Shown here: positions 23,914-34,884 of the stretch, piece after piece
How the letters are laid out: each line of letters opens with the position of its first letter
Position numbering within the stretch: the stretch's first letter is position 1
Assembly: GCA_008802785.1 (NCBI GenBank)
Contig: VUYT01000012.1
Location: 1-64,000 of the forward strand
Length of the DNA stretch: 64,000 bases
Source: Symmetrospora coprosmae
Lineage: Eukaryota > Basidiomycota > Cystobasidiomycetes > Symmetrosporaceae
Reading direction: 5' to 3'
Notes under the pieces: generated by a model
Told to the model about the DNA's origin: nothing
The model's database searches: none
Seen by the model: the letters and a program-made list of their open reading frames with translations, nothing else
Program-made: the position numbers and the translations under genes

Positions 23914-25494
23914 CTAAATGCGAACGAACGCGAGTACGGCTCTAAACGCACAGATTGTCAAACCTTGACGATGAAAATGACGTGTCAGATCCGTCACAAT
24001 GGGCGTGGTTCCTGGGAAGCGAGCTAGCGGGACAGTCTCGAACGATTCCGAAACAGCGGAAGCGAGAGCTGGCGAGCCAGGCAGGCTGAAAAGGGCAGAC
24101 GCAAAGAGTGGACGCGTAATCAGCCCATGCTATCGGGAGCGGATCATCCCAAGCACCACACGCACGCTTCGATGAGAGTGAACTTCATCCGATACCGGCC
24201 AACCTGGCGGACACTGACGTCCCAGAACACGAAGAAGAGGCCAGGCTGTCCATCGACGTCCTGCGATTCGACTGCACTATATGCTCGCGTGCCGCAAAGC
24301 ATTGCCAACGGATTCGATGGTCGGATCTGGCCATCCTCGCCGTTCTCCTGGACGACAAAGTCGATTGCCGGTCCCGCGGCTTGATCTGCCTCTGCGCCTT
24401 CTGCTGCGACGAGTGAACAGCTGCAGACGAGATAGGGAAGATTTTGTACGCTGATGCCCACCCACAGCACGGCAGATCAGCGTCTACCTCAGCTACCCTG
24501 ACCAATGACGCCTACTTTGGGCGACTCACATCTGGCGATATGGCACCTCTCGCCCGTCCTGATCCAGAGCGCGAAGCTGGAGAATCGGACTCGGGACAAT
24601 GGGCAGACGGTTCAGAGCGGCTGGACTGAGGCCGGCCGCCGCTGCAATGCCAGACTGTTGACGGATAATGAGCTCGTAGCGGAAGCTAATCAAAGCAGGC
24701 AGAGTCAGCGACAGGGGAAAGAGGTACCAGACGTGGCAACATCACCCTCACTTAGGGGCATCTGCCGACGTGCGCAGGGTGTTTGGGGTCTCCTGAGCCG
24801 TCAATCCTAGGCCGCCGCGTCGCCGTGAACCAGCGGACGAGGTATTGGAATGCGGCGAAGAGCCACGAGAAGAGGCTGAACCACGCGAGCGCTCCGCCCT
24901 CATCTGACTGGACGCCGAACCAGGCTCTGCTGTCACATGTTGCCTCGGCGAGCTCTCGGCGTATGGGAAGTCCGGCAGATCTTTCGCAATGGAAGCGAGC
25001 GACGGCAGGCGAAGCATCTTGGTGCCTCTCGAACTGGATGGCCCGGGTCCTGTCGATGGCCTACTTGGACCACCTTGACTGGACGGCCGGACGGCTGCAT
25101 GAGGTATGTCGCTCATGGCCGCCAGGGACGTATCTGAGGACGCCTGCCGCGTATGCCGAGGTCGGGTTTCCGAGAAGCGGCGAGCGAGTGGCTCGGAATG
25201 CGAGGTCGGAAGCGAAGGCGACAACTCGTCTCGCAGTGCTTGCTGTCCTGAGGAGGTGAGGATTGGGTCGGACGGCCGCCGGAAGGAAGCAGGATAAGGG
25301 TCGGCAGTTGCAGCGTGAGCTGTCCTGCCGTGCCGAGTCGCCGAGGATGATGCGGTCGAAGGGCGCCGAGCGTGCCCCTGATTGTCTTGCTGTTCCTGGG
25401 ATGCTCTCCGCCCATGGCTCCGCTCGGGTGGCAGTGCGGGCGGAACAGCTGGCGCACCCGCAGAGGATCCATTTCTGCTGCTTGAGGGTCGCAT
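23914..25494 (-). CDS. Velvet-domain regulator (VelB/VosA-like)
   Basis: Velvet proteins are NF-kB-like DNA-binding regulators of fungal development and secondary metabolism. Four exons: 25494-24752, 24685-24530, 24450-24166 and 24085-23914, 451 residues. Residues 1-248 are Ser/Pro/Arg-rich and probably disordered. The velvet domain runs from NFRYELIIRQQSG through LNRLPIVPSPILQLRALD, IVQNLPYLVCSCSLVAAEG, GQPGLFFVFWDVSVRQVGRY and RMKFTLIEA to LARFPGTTPIVTDLTRHFH. The last block matches the usual FPGM-SxLTRxFxxQG end, so the domain is complete. Which velvet clade it belongs to cannot be decided by eye. The exon 3 acceptor at 24450 was chosen because other acceptors hit a stop. An alternative, non-ATG upstream frame exists and was not used. 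Confidence 0.8.
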
Positions 25495-28240
25495 CGCGTC
25501 TGCACTTGTCGGTGGCGTCGCAGGTATGGTTGGCGGATGCGCACAGATGGGTGCCCAATTCCAGATATCTAGGTGCCTCTGCAGAGAGACTTGCACAAGT
25601 TCGTCAATCCGAAGGCTCACTCTTGGGTTGGCAAAGAGGCAAGCAACGCAGTTTCTGTTTGTCCTCACCTGCACTTTGGGTGCGGGAATAGCTTCCCCCT
25701 CTGAGCAACCCTGACGTGGATGCGGGTGCTCTCGTGGGACGGGGTATGTGCGCCCGCCCGTTGGCCCGGCACGACCCACAACAGGCGTTCCGAGGACGAA
25801 GGGAGATCAGTGCGCCGCCTTTTCCTGCGGGCAGGATTGGGTTTGGGTTTATTGTTGTGTGCCGGTGATGACAGGCAGGGGCGGAGGATGCTGTACCTTT
25901 TTGCTCGACGCACAGAGATCTGCTGCCGGGAGTTGATGAGGAACCGGATTTCGGTCGAGTTGCCCGTGCAGGCAGGCGTGACGTCAGCAATGGAAGCAGT
26001 GTGTTCGCACGCGGTTGAAGACGAACCTGGAAGATGCGCTCTTGCAATTGCTTGAACGCACAGTGCAAGACCAACCTCAATGGGAAATTCTGACGTGCAA
26101 GATGAGCTCGAGTGTACGTGTGGTCGTTGACGTGAGTGTGGATCGTCCTGGAATTTAAAGTTTGAGTTGCCCGCTCGTTTGCCTCCGTCTTGTGGTAAGT
26201 TCCCTCCAGGAAGGCGCGTGGCTGATTCGGCTGATTGTGCGGGTCCAAAATCGCTCAGCCCTCGGATCTCTTTCCTGCCCAACTCCGGTCCTCGACCCGC
26301 AAGCAAGACATGTTGGCAGACTGACCTAGCTACGTGTGTATATTGCTTCGCTGTGTTCTGTGGTAGGCCGTTTGCTAGATGGAGCCAGCTGCGTGCTGCT
26401 GTGCGAACTTGCGAAGGCCGGATCTGGTGCCGAGGAGCCGTCGAGGTCGAAGTTGGCCGGAAGGAGAGCTGCAATGCGGAACGTAAGGCACATACAAGGC
26501 TTTGTGGTTGAGCGCTTGAAGTGTGCCTCCGGCTTTATGAGCTGTCGACGTCGATCTGTTGCAGCTGCACTCGCGTTTGTCGAGCTCGGCGCGCGGTGCG
26601 GGAATGAAGACCTCTTTGCTTTGCGAAGCGGCCAAGAGATTCGAGGTGAAGACAACCCGTCTGTTCGCCAGACGAAGGCGCAGACCCACAGGCAGAGATG
26701 CGGTTTCAGTAGATATTGCAAGGATGTCATAACGCGGGGCAAATTGCATCGCGGAGGAAAGACTGACGGCGGCCACGAGGAATGCGGTCGACCGACCTCT
26801 GTCAGCAAGCAGGAGTCTGAGATCCCCAATATTCTGCTCACACAGGCACCCTGCTCCGTGCCGTGTGCGAACTGCTGTCAAGTACGCGGCCGCCCGCCGC
26901 CGCGCCCGCCGCGCGTCGCTACCGTATCGTTTGCTGCCTGGACCTGTCCAACGGCACGCGACAGCTTCCTGACGTGCAGGGTCCCCGACGTGCAGTGAAG
27001 GAGAAGTTGCGGGTCCGCAGAACGAATGCCTGTGGATGTGCGAGCGAGGCGACGCGAGGCCGAGGGTGGGTGGGCCGATGCAGCCGCGGAGAGGTGTATG
27101 AATTAGTCACAAAGTTGCGGGATGCTTTGTTCGCACTCTGCCACGCGAGCACAGTTTACCGACCTCGCCTTCGAGGTCACTCGGAGAATGCCGAGGAATG
27201 CAAGCAAAGCAAGCAGGCGAGCTCGAGGGCTCTGCACGCGATGGCCCGGGCTGGTCTCTCGCTCTTGCCAACTCCAAACTGGAGTGAGACGTCGGAGTGA
27301 TGGCACCACGATGCCCGGCTGAACAGCTCAGATGCCAGTTCGAAAGCCTGCGTCGAGATGTGCGGGGCCAACGAGGCGAGACTCAAGAGGTTCACCGAGA
27401 GCGAGGACCACCGAGAGCGGGGACAACCAGGAACGACAGGAGAAGAGCGCCGCCAGGTCGCCAGCGTTGAGTCGCAGATCGTTCCAGTGCAGGTCCGGCT
27501 CGCTGGATCGTCTGTTCAGCGGGAGCCTCGCCTCGAGTCGCTGCCACTCGTTGCCGCCTGTCAGGCTCCTGCCAAATGGTCAAGATACGAGAGCCGCTCA
27601 TTGCATCAGCACTATGCAGCGAAGAAGCTTACGCTCATCGCAAGCCTGCTCGTGAATGCGCCTCCCTCCGCCGCAGATGCGAACGCTCTGGACGCGCAAA
27701 GCGGCGCTTCAAAGCGCATCCTGACGCTCACCTTGCTGCCTTTTGGGAAATGCCCACGAGTGCAAGCTGATGGCGCACCGAGACAAGCAGACGCAGAAGG
27801 TTTCGTTCGCAGCGCTGGAAGGCTCAGCAGCTAGCGCAGATGGGCATCTCCGTGCGCGAGGCTAGCGTGCGGGAGCCTGGCGACGAGGGCAGACCGCTTG
27901 ACGTGCAGGAGGTGTCTGGATGGTCAGGACAAGATGAGGGCGAGGGCAAAGAGCCCGATGACAAGCAGACGCCATTAACGGGGACACAACTGAGAAAGCC
28001 AATCGGCCTCCGAGCCGTCCTGACTACGTTGCACCGGGTCGGATGTGACCCCTGTCGGACCCCCCTTACAAGCCACGCGAGCCGGACGTCAAGCGGGAGC
28101 TCCTGCGCCTTGTCATCTATTGCGAATTCAGCGTCACATGCGGAGTTGAGTGATGTTTGAGCAGCATAGCCGGGACCTCGTGCGCAGTTACACTACGATA
28201 CATGAAACTAGATAGACGGCAATGGGAAAGTGCAGACTCG
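25495..28240. other. Long stretch without recognisable gene, upstream of velvet gene
   Basis: About 2.7 kb between the velvet start codon and the TIM23 stop, the longest gap in the window. Several open frames of 100-270 codons overlap on both strands, but they lack conserved motifs and look like chance frames in GC-rich DNA. It could be an extended velvet promoter or 5' untranslated region with introns, a noncoding RNA, or a fast-evolving gene. Confidence 0.5.
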
Positions 28241-29327
28241 TCAGACGAGTTTCGGCTTGATGGTTGACCAGAGCGCAGCTCCGGCTGGGTGTAGCAGAGA
28301 AGGACATTACTGATCTGGTCCAGCTCGCATGTCGCATGAGAGACAAGACACTCACCGGTCATGCCTGCTGAAGCAATGAACATTGGTCGTACGCCCGCCG
28401 TGCTCTTCCAGATGAGTCCTGTGGAAGCGCCCGCGAGCATGCTGCCGTAGATGTCGTGTCTTCCGCGGTACTTGTCCAGACTCGAATTGACACCATTGTA
28501 CAGCAGCGCTGTATGCCGTAATGTATGAAAGCAGTCTCAGTAACGGCTTCGATCTGGCTGTACGGAAAATCCAAAAGCGACAGTGCTGACCGAGGACTCC
28601 CGCGTTGTTCCCGACAAAGCTCCCTCGCCGCGTAATGCTGTTGAGCACTGTATTCAACCGCACCCTGAAGTTGGGCGACTTCAGTGCGGATGCTGCTGCT
28701 GATGCGCGTGTCGTCGACGCAGTGGCGGCTGATGCAGGGTTGGTGGAGGTGGAAGCTGCTGTCGCCGCTGCCTCTGGTGCCGCTGTCTTCAACGTCGAGG
28801 ATGTCGAGGCGGCCACTGCTTCTGCTGCCTGCTTCAGGGCAGGCTGTGATGCAACTGCAGCTGCTGCTGCTGCAGATGGCGCAGGTGCTGCTGCTGAGGC
28901 CATGGGTATCCGTCTGGATCTCAGAAGACCCTCGCGGAGGCCCCAGAGACCGCCTGCAGTCAGGCCTGCGGTCGACAATGGTACAGTCAGACGCGTTCAG
29001 CGTCACAAGGTAGCTTCGAGCAGCATCAAGCTCACCAGCGAGGTAGGTGGTTCCCGTTCCATAGCAGAGCTCGTCACTCCAGCCTCGGGTCGGCACGACC
29101 GTCTGTCCGCCCTCGAGGTCGTTGAGCTTTGCATCGTCTAGGCTCAGATAGTCGAGATCACCATCGTTTAGGCCTGCGAGCGGATGCAGCGATGCGACGC
29201 CCGAGAGGAGCTGGTTGGCGTTGGGAGCGAGAAGCTCATCCTGCGGCGAGGGCGACGACGAGGCGAAGCGGGCGCCTCGGAGGAGATCGTTGGCGCTCTG
29301 CGGATCGGACGAGCTCGTGCTGGCCAT
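28241..29327 (-). CDS. TIM23: Mitochondrial import inner membrane translocase subunit TIM23
   Basis: Channel subunit of the TIM23 presequence translocase in the inner mitochondrial membrane. The N-terminal 100 residues are hydrophilic (intermembrane-space receptor part: LDYLSLDDAKLNDLEGG). The Tim17/22/23 core follows: GTGTTYLAG spliced to LTAGGLWGLREGLLRSRR, then NFRVRLNTVLNSITRRGSFV, LLYNGVNSSLDKYRGRHD, SMLAGASTGLIWKSTAGVRP and the short last exon ending STIKPKLV. Between TM1 and the RLNTVLN block lies a roughly 77-residue Ala/Ser/Thr-rich segment that yeast Tim23 lacks. The start at 29327 opens MASTSSSDPQSANDLL. It diverges from ZIM17 with 239 bp between start codons. Confidence 0.9.
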
Positions 29328-29566
29328 GTCTGAATGGAAGAAACGTGCGATGGATGCTGCTTTGGTCTCCCGTTGGTGTAGTCGATGCAGAGCCGACGTT
29401 GCTGCTGCCTCTCTTTGGTGCTGGGCTGTCCCCGTGCTCTGACGCGGAAAAATCCAGAAGGCGGACCGGACCGGGGTGGCTCTGGTTTCCGTCGACCTCG
29501 TCGTACGCAGCAGTACAGGAGAACTGCGAGCACGCCACCACACACTATCTCGCATTGCTGCCAGCC
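29328..29566. promoter_or_regulatory. Shared promoter, TIM23/ZIM17
   Basis: 239 bp separate the start codons of two divergent genes for mitochondrial import. The interval must hold both core promoters. No specific factor site was identified by eye. Confidence 0.6.
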
Positions 29567-30451
29567 ATGTCCGCTTCTACTGCGCTGCGCTGGGCTCTTC
29601 CCTGCCGGACAGGGCTCGTCTCGCTCGAGAAGCTCTCCGCGTCATCAGCAGCACGGGCTAGCAGAGAAGCACGAAACGGCATAGCAGCATCGCGGCCATA
29701 TTCTGCACACACGCCTATCCATCGGCAATCTGGCGTCCTGGCAGATCTAGCGGCCAGGAGCAGCATTCTTTCGAGCCCGCAAGTCACGCAGCCTTTCTCC
29801 GCATCGGCAGCCTGTAGATCCTGCTCCGCCAGGCTGGCATCTTCTTCCAGCGCCTCCTCCCCCTCCTCCTCGGCTGCCTCCCCACCTCCCTCATCTCCTT
29901 CCACGTCACCAAGCCCGTCGGAAACGTCATCACCAGCTTCAACGCCACCGCCTCCTTCGTCGAGCGAGCAGGCCAATCCGCACCAAGAGGACGATCCCTT
30001 CTCGTCGGCTGCCTCAGAGGAGCTGCTACAGGCACCAGGCACCTCAAAGGCCAAAGGGCAGCCTATCGGGAAGATCGAGCGACGTCTGAGCATCACTTTC
30101 ACCTGCACCGTGCCCGACTGCGGCGAGCGTTCGTCCCACGAGTTCTCGCGGCAGGCGTACGAGAAGGGCATCGTCCTGTGCCAGTGTCCCAAGTGCGAGA
30201 CACGGCATCTCATGGGTGAGTTCTCTCGATGTATCCACCCCTTGCTACCCTCCGAAAGTCTGGACTGACTTGGACATTGCATTTTTTTAGCGGATCATTT
30301 GGGCTGGTTCGACAGCGATGATCTCACCCAGGGAGGCAAGTACAGGACAGTCGAGGAGCTCCTTGCAGCCAAAGGAGAGCACGTTTCTCGGGCACGAGTG
30401 CTGGCAGACGGGACTGTTGAGGTGGAGAGCGAGAGTGACAGTGACAGGTAG
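29567..30451 (+). CDS. ZIM17: Mitochondrial zinc-finger chaperone of Hsp70 (ZIM17/TIM15/HEP1, DNLZ)
   Basis: Keeps matrix Hsp70 soluble and functional during import by the TIM23 motor. Two exons, 29567-30215 and 30291-30451, 269 residues. The first 80 residues are basic and Ser/Ala-rich (presequence), followed by a Ser/Pro-rich linker. The DNL zinc finger reads LSITFTCTVPDCGERSSHEF, then AYEKGIVLCQCPKCETRHLM and, across the intron, ADHLGWFDSDD: the Cys4 pairs CTVPDC and CPKC and the HLGWF motif are intact. Acidic C-terminal tail (EVESESDSDR). It converges on PMS1, with 118 bp between stop codons. Confidence 0.92.
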
Positions 30452-30569
30452 AGGGACGCTCCGCTGCAACGGACCTAGCACAGCTGACAACGGCAGCAAG
30501 CAACTACGTCGGCGTTCACCATCATGTAGCATATCCTCCATATTCCTCGCAAGCCACCCGATCACCTGC

Positions 30570-33500
30570 TCATTCTCCGCGCCGCAATCTGGCCCAGCTC
30601 GCCGCTTCGATGCAAAAGCGCGAGTTCCGAGGCGGAGTCTGCAAGTTCTTGAGCCAGCGCATTGTGTTCCTGCCATGCGGACAATTCCACGGTTGGTCCA
30701 TCGTGCCCATATGTCGGACTATGCTCGTCATCTGCGAGGTATTTAGCACCCGGCCGACCATGACGCTGCTGCGGCACGCGAGCATAGCGAACAGTTTGCG
30801 GGTTTTAGACGGGCGGCTGGACGAAGCTACGCGCGTGAGCGGCGCACACTTGGCAAGTCGAGGAACACAGCGTACTCACAGCATGCCTGAGCCAGTGTGG
30901 TCTCTAAGCAGGAACAGCAGCTCCTCGAGATCTGTCCGATGCAAGTGTCAGAATGAGCGACCCCGGCCTAACGGTATCACTGGCTGCACCTACCATCGAT
31001 CGTGAACTCGGTCTTTTTTGTGGCCTTGGCGACTGGCATTGCGACAAGCTTGATCCGCTGTCCCGATGGCGCATCTTCCTCGACCTCAATCTCGAATCCG
31101 TTGAAGCGCAGCACGTCTTCGTGTTCGATGGCCAGTAGTTCGTCCGATGCCGTCAGGTTCAGCTCGCGTGGCCTGTAGGATTCGAGGTGTCAGTCGGGGT
31201 CGAGCCTCTACGTGACAGCCGGCGACACTGACCGGATAAGCCGCTGCGAGTCAATCTTGGTCACCAGCTGGAGTCGCTCAAAGTTGTACTTCTCGTCCGA
31301 AGCGTGCTGGCTGTGAGCCGGTAACAGACAGTGTCAGATGGCTCGCACCATCCCGCCGCTCGGCCCAAGTGCATGCACTGACTCGATGATCATCAGGTCA
31401 TCATGTCCGCCTGTCTCCCGAGCTTTGCCCTTCGCATGCCGCCGTCGAGCAATGATGAACGCCAGGTTGAACTGCCCAACAATTTCCATTTCCGCAAAGT
31501 CGGCCTTGCTGACGAGGCGCGAGAGGGCCTGTTCCGCTTGCTGCGCATTGTGCGAGATGCCTGCAGCTTCCAAGTCTTCGTCTTTGTCATCGCCTTGGGC
31601 ATGCTCACCATCGTGTGCACGGGGACTGCCCTTGCCGCTCTTGGACCTGGCTTCCACACGCCGGCGTAGACGAGCCATGTCGATTTGGACGCTTCCCTCG
31701 CTCTCATTCGCCGGCTCCTTGCGATTATCCGTCCGGACCACGGTGGGCGTCTCGGCTTCCGTCTGGCTCATAATGCTCTCATCAAGGACACCAGAGCTTG
31801 CGTCGGTTCGTGCTGTTTGCTGTCTGCTGCGACCTGGGATTGCCGGTCCTCCAGGCGCGTCGTACTCTTCCGCCTCGCTCAGCCTGTCCCCGAGCTCGGT
31901 ACTCGCGGCCATCCGGCCGGTATGCATCAGTGTGGCTGCTTCGATCTCGTCTCCCTCCTGCTCATCCATCTCTGCTTCTTCTTCGTTGTCTTCTTCGTCC
32001 TGCTCCAGCTCGATTTCATCGTCGTCCTCGTTGTCCTCCAGCTCAATGGCACTCTGCGCGGTCGCAGCCGGAAGGGCCGGGGTGCCGGCTGCAGCGAGCG
32101 TCCTGAAGTGGTTTCGGTCCAACAGCTGGTTGGACGTGGACGGATCAGCGGCAGTCCTCGCCTTCTTGCGCGTTGCGCCATGCTCCACGGAGCGGGATGA
32201 GCCGATCTGCAGATTCCAACTTGCACCGCGGGTGTCGAGGGTCATCTGCAAGCTCTTTCCCTTCGGCGCGGGTAGTCCGGTACTGTTGTAATCATTTTCT
32301 GGCTCTGGTGACGGCGAGCTGACTTCGGCAGCGGTGAACTGGGGACCGTCTTGATCTCGTTGGCTGTACAGGCTCGAGGCCGGCGACAGAGACATGGCAG
32401 TGTCCGCTGCGGCCCCTACTGGTCCATCTTCGTGCACATCGAGATCAGATTGGTCGCCTTGACCTGGCTCTTCGATCCCTGCGTCAGTTGCCTCCTCCTC
32501 CAGTTGAGGAGTATCCTCGTCTATCGCTGCGCTATCGACAGTACGCGATCTCGACCGCTCGATCAGGCCATTGCCCTCATCGTCTCCTTCTCGCGGCGTT
32601 TGCGGGCGCGACGACCCCGCCGAGATTGACCCGCTTCTTTCACTCGATTGCCGTGTTCGCGCCTGTGTCTGCGCCTCTATCTTCGCCTGCAGCCCGTTTT
32701 GAGGAGCGACCGCTGTTCCGAGTCGTCCGGTCCGCGTAAGGTTCGCACCGTCCGCGGCGTAGGTCGAGCGGTAGGGCTGAAACAGCGCATCGAGGGCGGT
32801 CTTCAGCGCGTCTACGAGGTTGCGCTCGGAGTGGAGGAATATAGACCGCTTGTCTGGTGAGACGTTCACGTCGTACGAAGAGGTGGGTAGCTGAAAGTCG
32901 GCAACTATGGATGGGAGATGGTTCGGGAGGTAGCCCTTGTACACTTCGTTGAAGGCCTTTGAGATGGCCTGCGGTCAGATCGTGCGAGTCAGCGATAGTG
33001 CATCGGATAAAGGGATGAGCTGCTCGGGACCGCACCTTAGTCTCGACAGGCCGGCCGTTGATGAAGAAGAATTGCCGGTCCGAGCTTGTGCGCCCGCTTC
33101 CTGCAACTGGCTTCGAGATGAGGCCCGTCACGCGCACCTGTGTGGTTCTGAGAACCCTGCATCAGCACAGCGCAAAAGCTCATGGTTTTTGGCTACAATC
33201 TGCAGAAACGCACAGGTCCGCAACTCCGGCCAGCTTTAAGACCCGCTTCTCGGCCTCAACGTCGAGCGTGATATCGAAGTCCATCAGAGTCAAAGCCGCC
33301 TTTGCCGTAAAGAGGATCGCATAGTTCTCGCGAACATTCTTGCCGTCGGTCTTGAACATGCTCTGGACCGGCTTCTTGCTGAGCATGCGGCATGAGGGCT
33401 CAGTACGAGTCCTCCTTGTCAAGTCAGGCAGGGGCGGAAGATCGCTCGAACGCACGCCAGTTGATTCGTGACGGACAAGCGGACGCCTTCACTGATCAAG

Positions 33501-34357
33501 CCATAGGCCTGTATCAGGGTAGTGGCGTTATTGAATTGCTTCTTGCTGTTGCGCTCAAACTCCTTCCTGCGAACAGGAACGCTGCCAAAGAGATTGGAGA
33601 CTTGAACAGTCGTACCTTTCTGCAAGAGCAGCAGAGACGCGCGTCAAGTCATCGAGACGACCCGGAAGGAGCAGCCTCGGCATTGCACCTACCGGTCTGG
33701 CTACCTTGCCGGAGGACGAAAGCAGTTGTCCTCGGCGGTCGAACGTCAGCACGCTTCCCATGGGAGCGGTAGCCGCGGTCGCTGTGATGATTGTGACGTC
33801 GGCAAGCTGACACAAGCTGCTGAGCGCTTCCCCGCGAAAGCCAAAGGAAGCGACGTCGAGAAGGTCGTCATAGCTGGCCAGCTTGGATGTGTGGCTCTTG
33901 AGGGCTGCGGACGGGACGAGCAGGGTCGACACCAGGCTCAATATTGTCCTCTGAGCAAACGCGCGAACGCACCGACAGTCGCGTGGTTCTCCTGCTCGAT
34001 GCCACTGCCGTTGTCGACGACCTCGAAAGAGGTGGTTCCATATTCCTTGAAGCGGACGTCTGTGCGTCCCCAGCCGAGATGGTACGTGAGGCGAGTCATG
34101 AATGAGCCACCAAGCTCCTGCACCTGCTGAACGATCCTGGGCGTACCTATGTTCGTCGCTCCGGCATCCAGGCTGTTCTCGACGAGCTCCTTGACGGCTG
34201 TCGACAGGTCGGTGATGACTTGCCCGCTGGTGATCTGGTGGACGCTGCTAGCATCGATGGCTGTAGATGAGTGTGTATAATCAGCGCTGCGGCCACGGCG
34301 AACATCTCTGTCATGCGGAAGCGCGTCGGCTCGCTCACCTCGTATGGCCCCGGCCAT
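30570..34357 (-). CDS. PMS1: DNA mismatch repair protein PMS1 (MutL-alpha, PMS2-like)
   Basis: MutL homologue that pairs with MLH1 and nicks DNA in mismatch repair, in the nucleus. About ten exons. A short first exon (MAGAIR at 34357) splices to [20 protein letters not shown] and [18 protein letters not shown]. The GHKL ATPase continues with [29 protein letters not shown] and [19 protein letters not shown]. The transducer domain ends [11 protein letters not shown] and [16 protein letters not shown] long acidic, Ser-rich linker follows. The C-terminal endonuclease motif [12 protein letters not shown] matches DQHA(X)2E(X)4E across the junction near 31390/31310, and [11 protein letters not shown] near the end matches the CPHGRP zinc-site motif, so nicking activity is expected. 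Confidence 0.93.
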
Positions 34358-34884
34358 TGCGAGTTCAGGCCCGGTTGTAGCGCTACCGGAGCAGCAGAGG
34401 AGCTGTACCTAGGCTCGCCGGGTTCGCATGACCTCGCTAGGCGAGCTGTTGTTGTTGTCGCTTACTCGAGCAGGTGACAGAGGAAGCGAAGCGACCGACC
34501 GGTGCATGCGAGGGACGGACGCGACGAGCACCCTATTGGGGTCTGCACGAGCAGGAAAAAGACCTGTCCCCTGGTCGCTGGGAATGAGCGTGCCGACGAG
34601 CATAGAGTGTACGACTAGCACCGAGGTGTGCAAGCCTCTACAATGCGCAATTCGCAGTATCTGCGAACCGCTGGACCTCCGCGTGCGCAACCTCGACAAC
34701 TCACGTGATCCGCCACATGGTGACCTCCGATGGCGACTTCGCTTACTTTGCCCTTTGACTTGCTGCCTTGCAAGCTGCGTTGGATCATCAGTACCACCTC
34801 TGTTTCTCTTCCTTTGCTTCCCTTACTCTCCTTCCCTTCTCCTCCCAGTCTCCCTCGCTCTCCTCTGACCCTCCAAACCACAGC
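34358..34884. promoter_or_regulatory. Shared promoter, PMS1/CYS3
   Basis: 527 bp between the start codons of two divergent genes. The 110 bp before the CYS3 start are pyrimidine-rich (34785-34875), a common fungal core-promoter feature. Confidence 0.5.

Noticed and set aside
27358-27834. 158-codon plus-strand open frame in the gap upstream of the velvet gene
   Set aside because: No recognisable domain and a competing open frame on the other strand; not supported as a gene from sequence alone.
31338-32291. 317-codon plus-strand open frame
   Set aside because: It is antisense to the PMS1 linker; composition (Ser/Leu runs) mirrors the acidic Ser-rich coding strand and no family matches.
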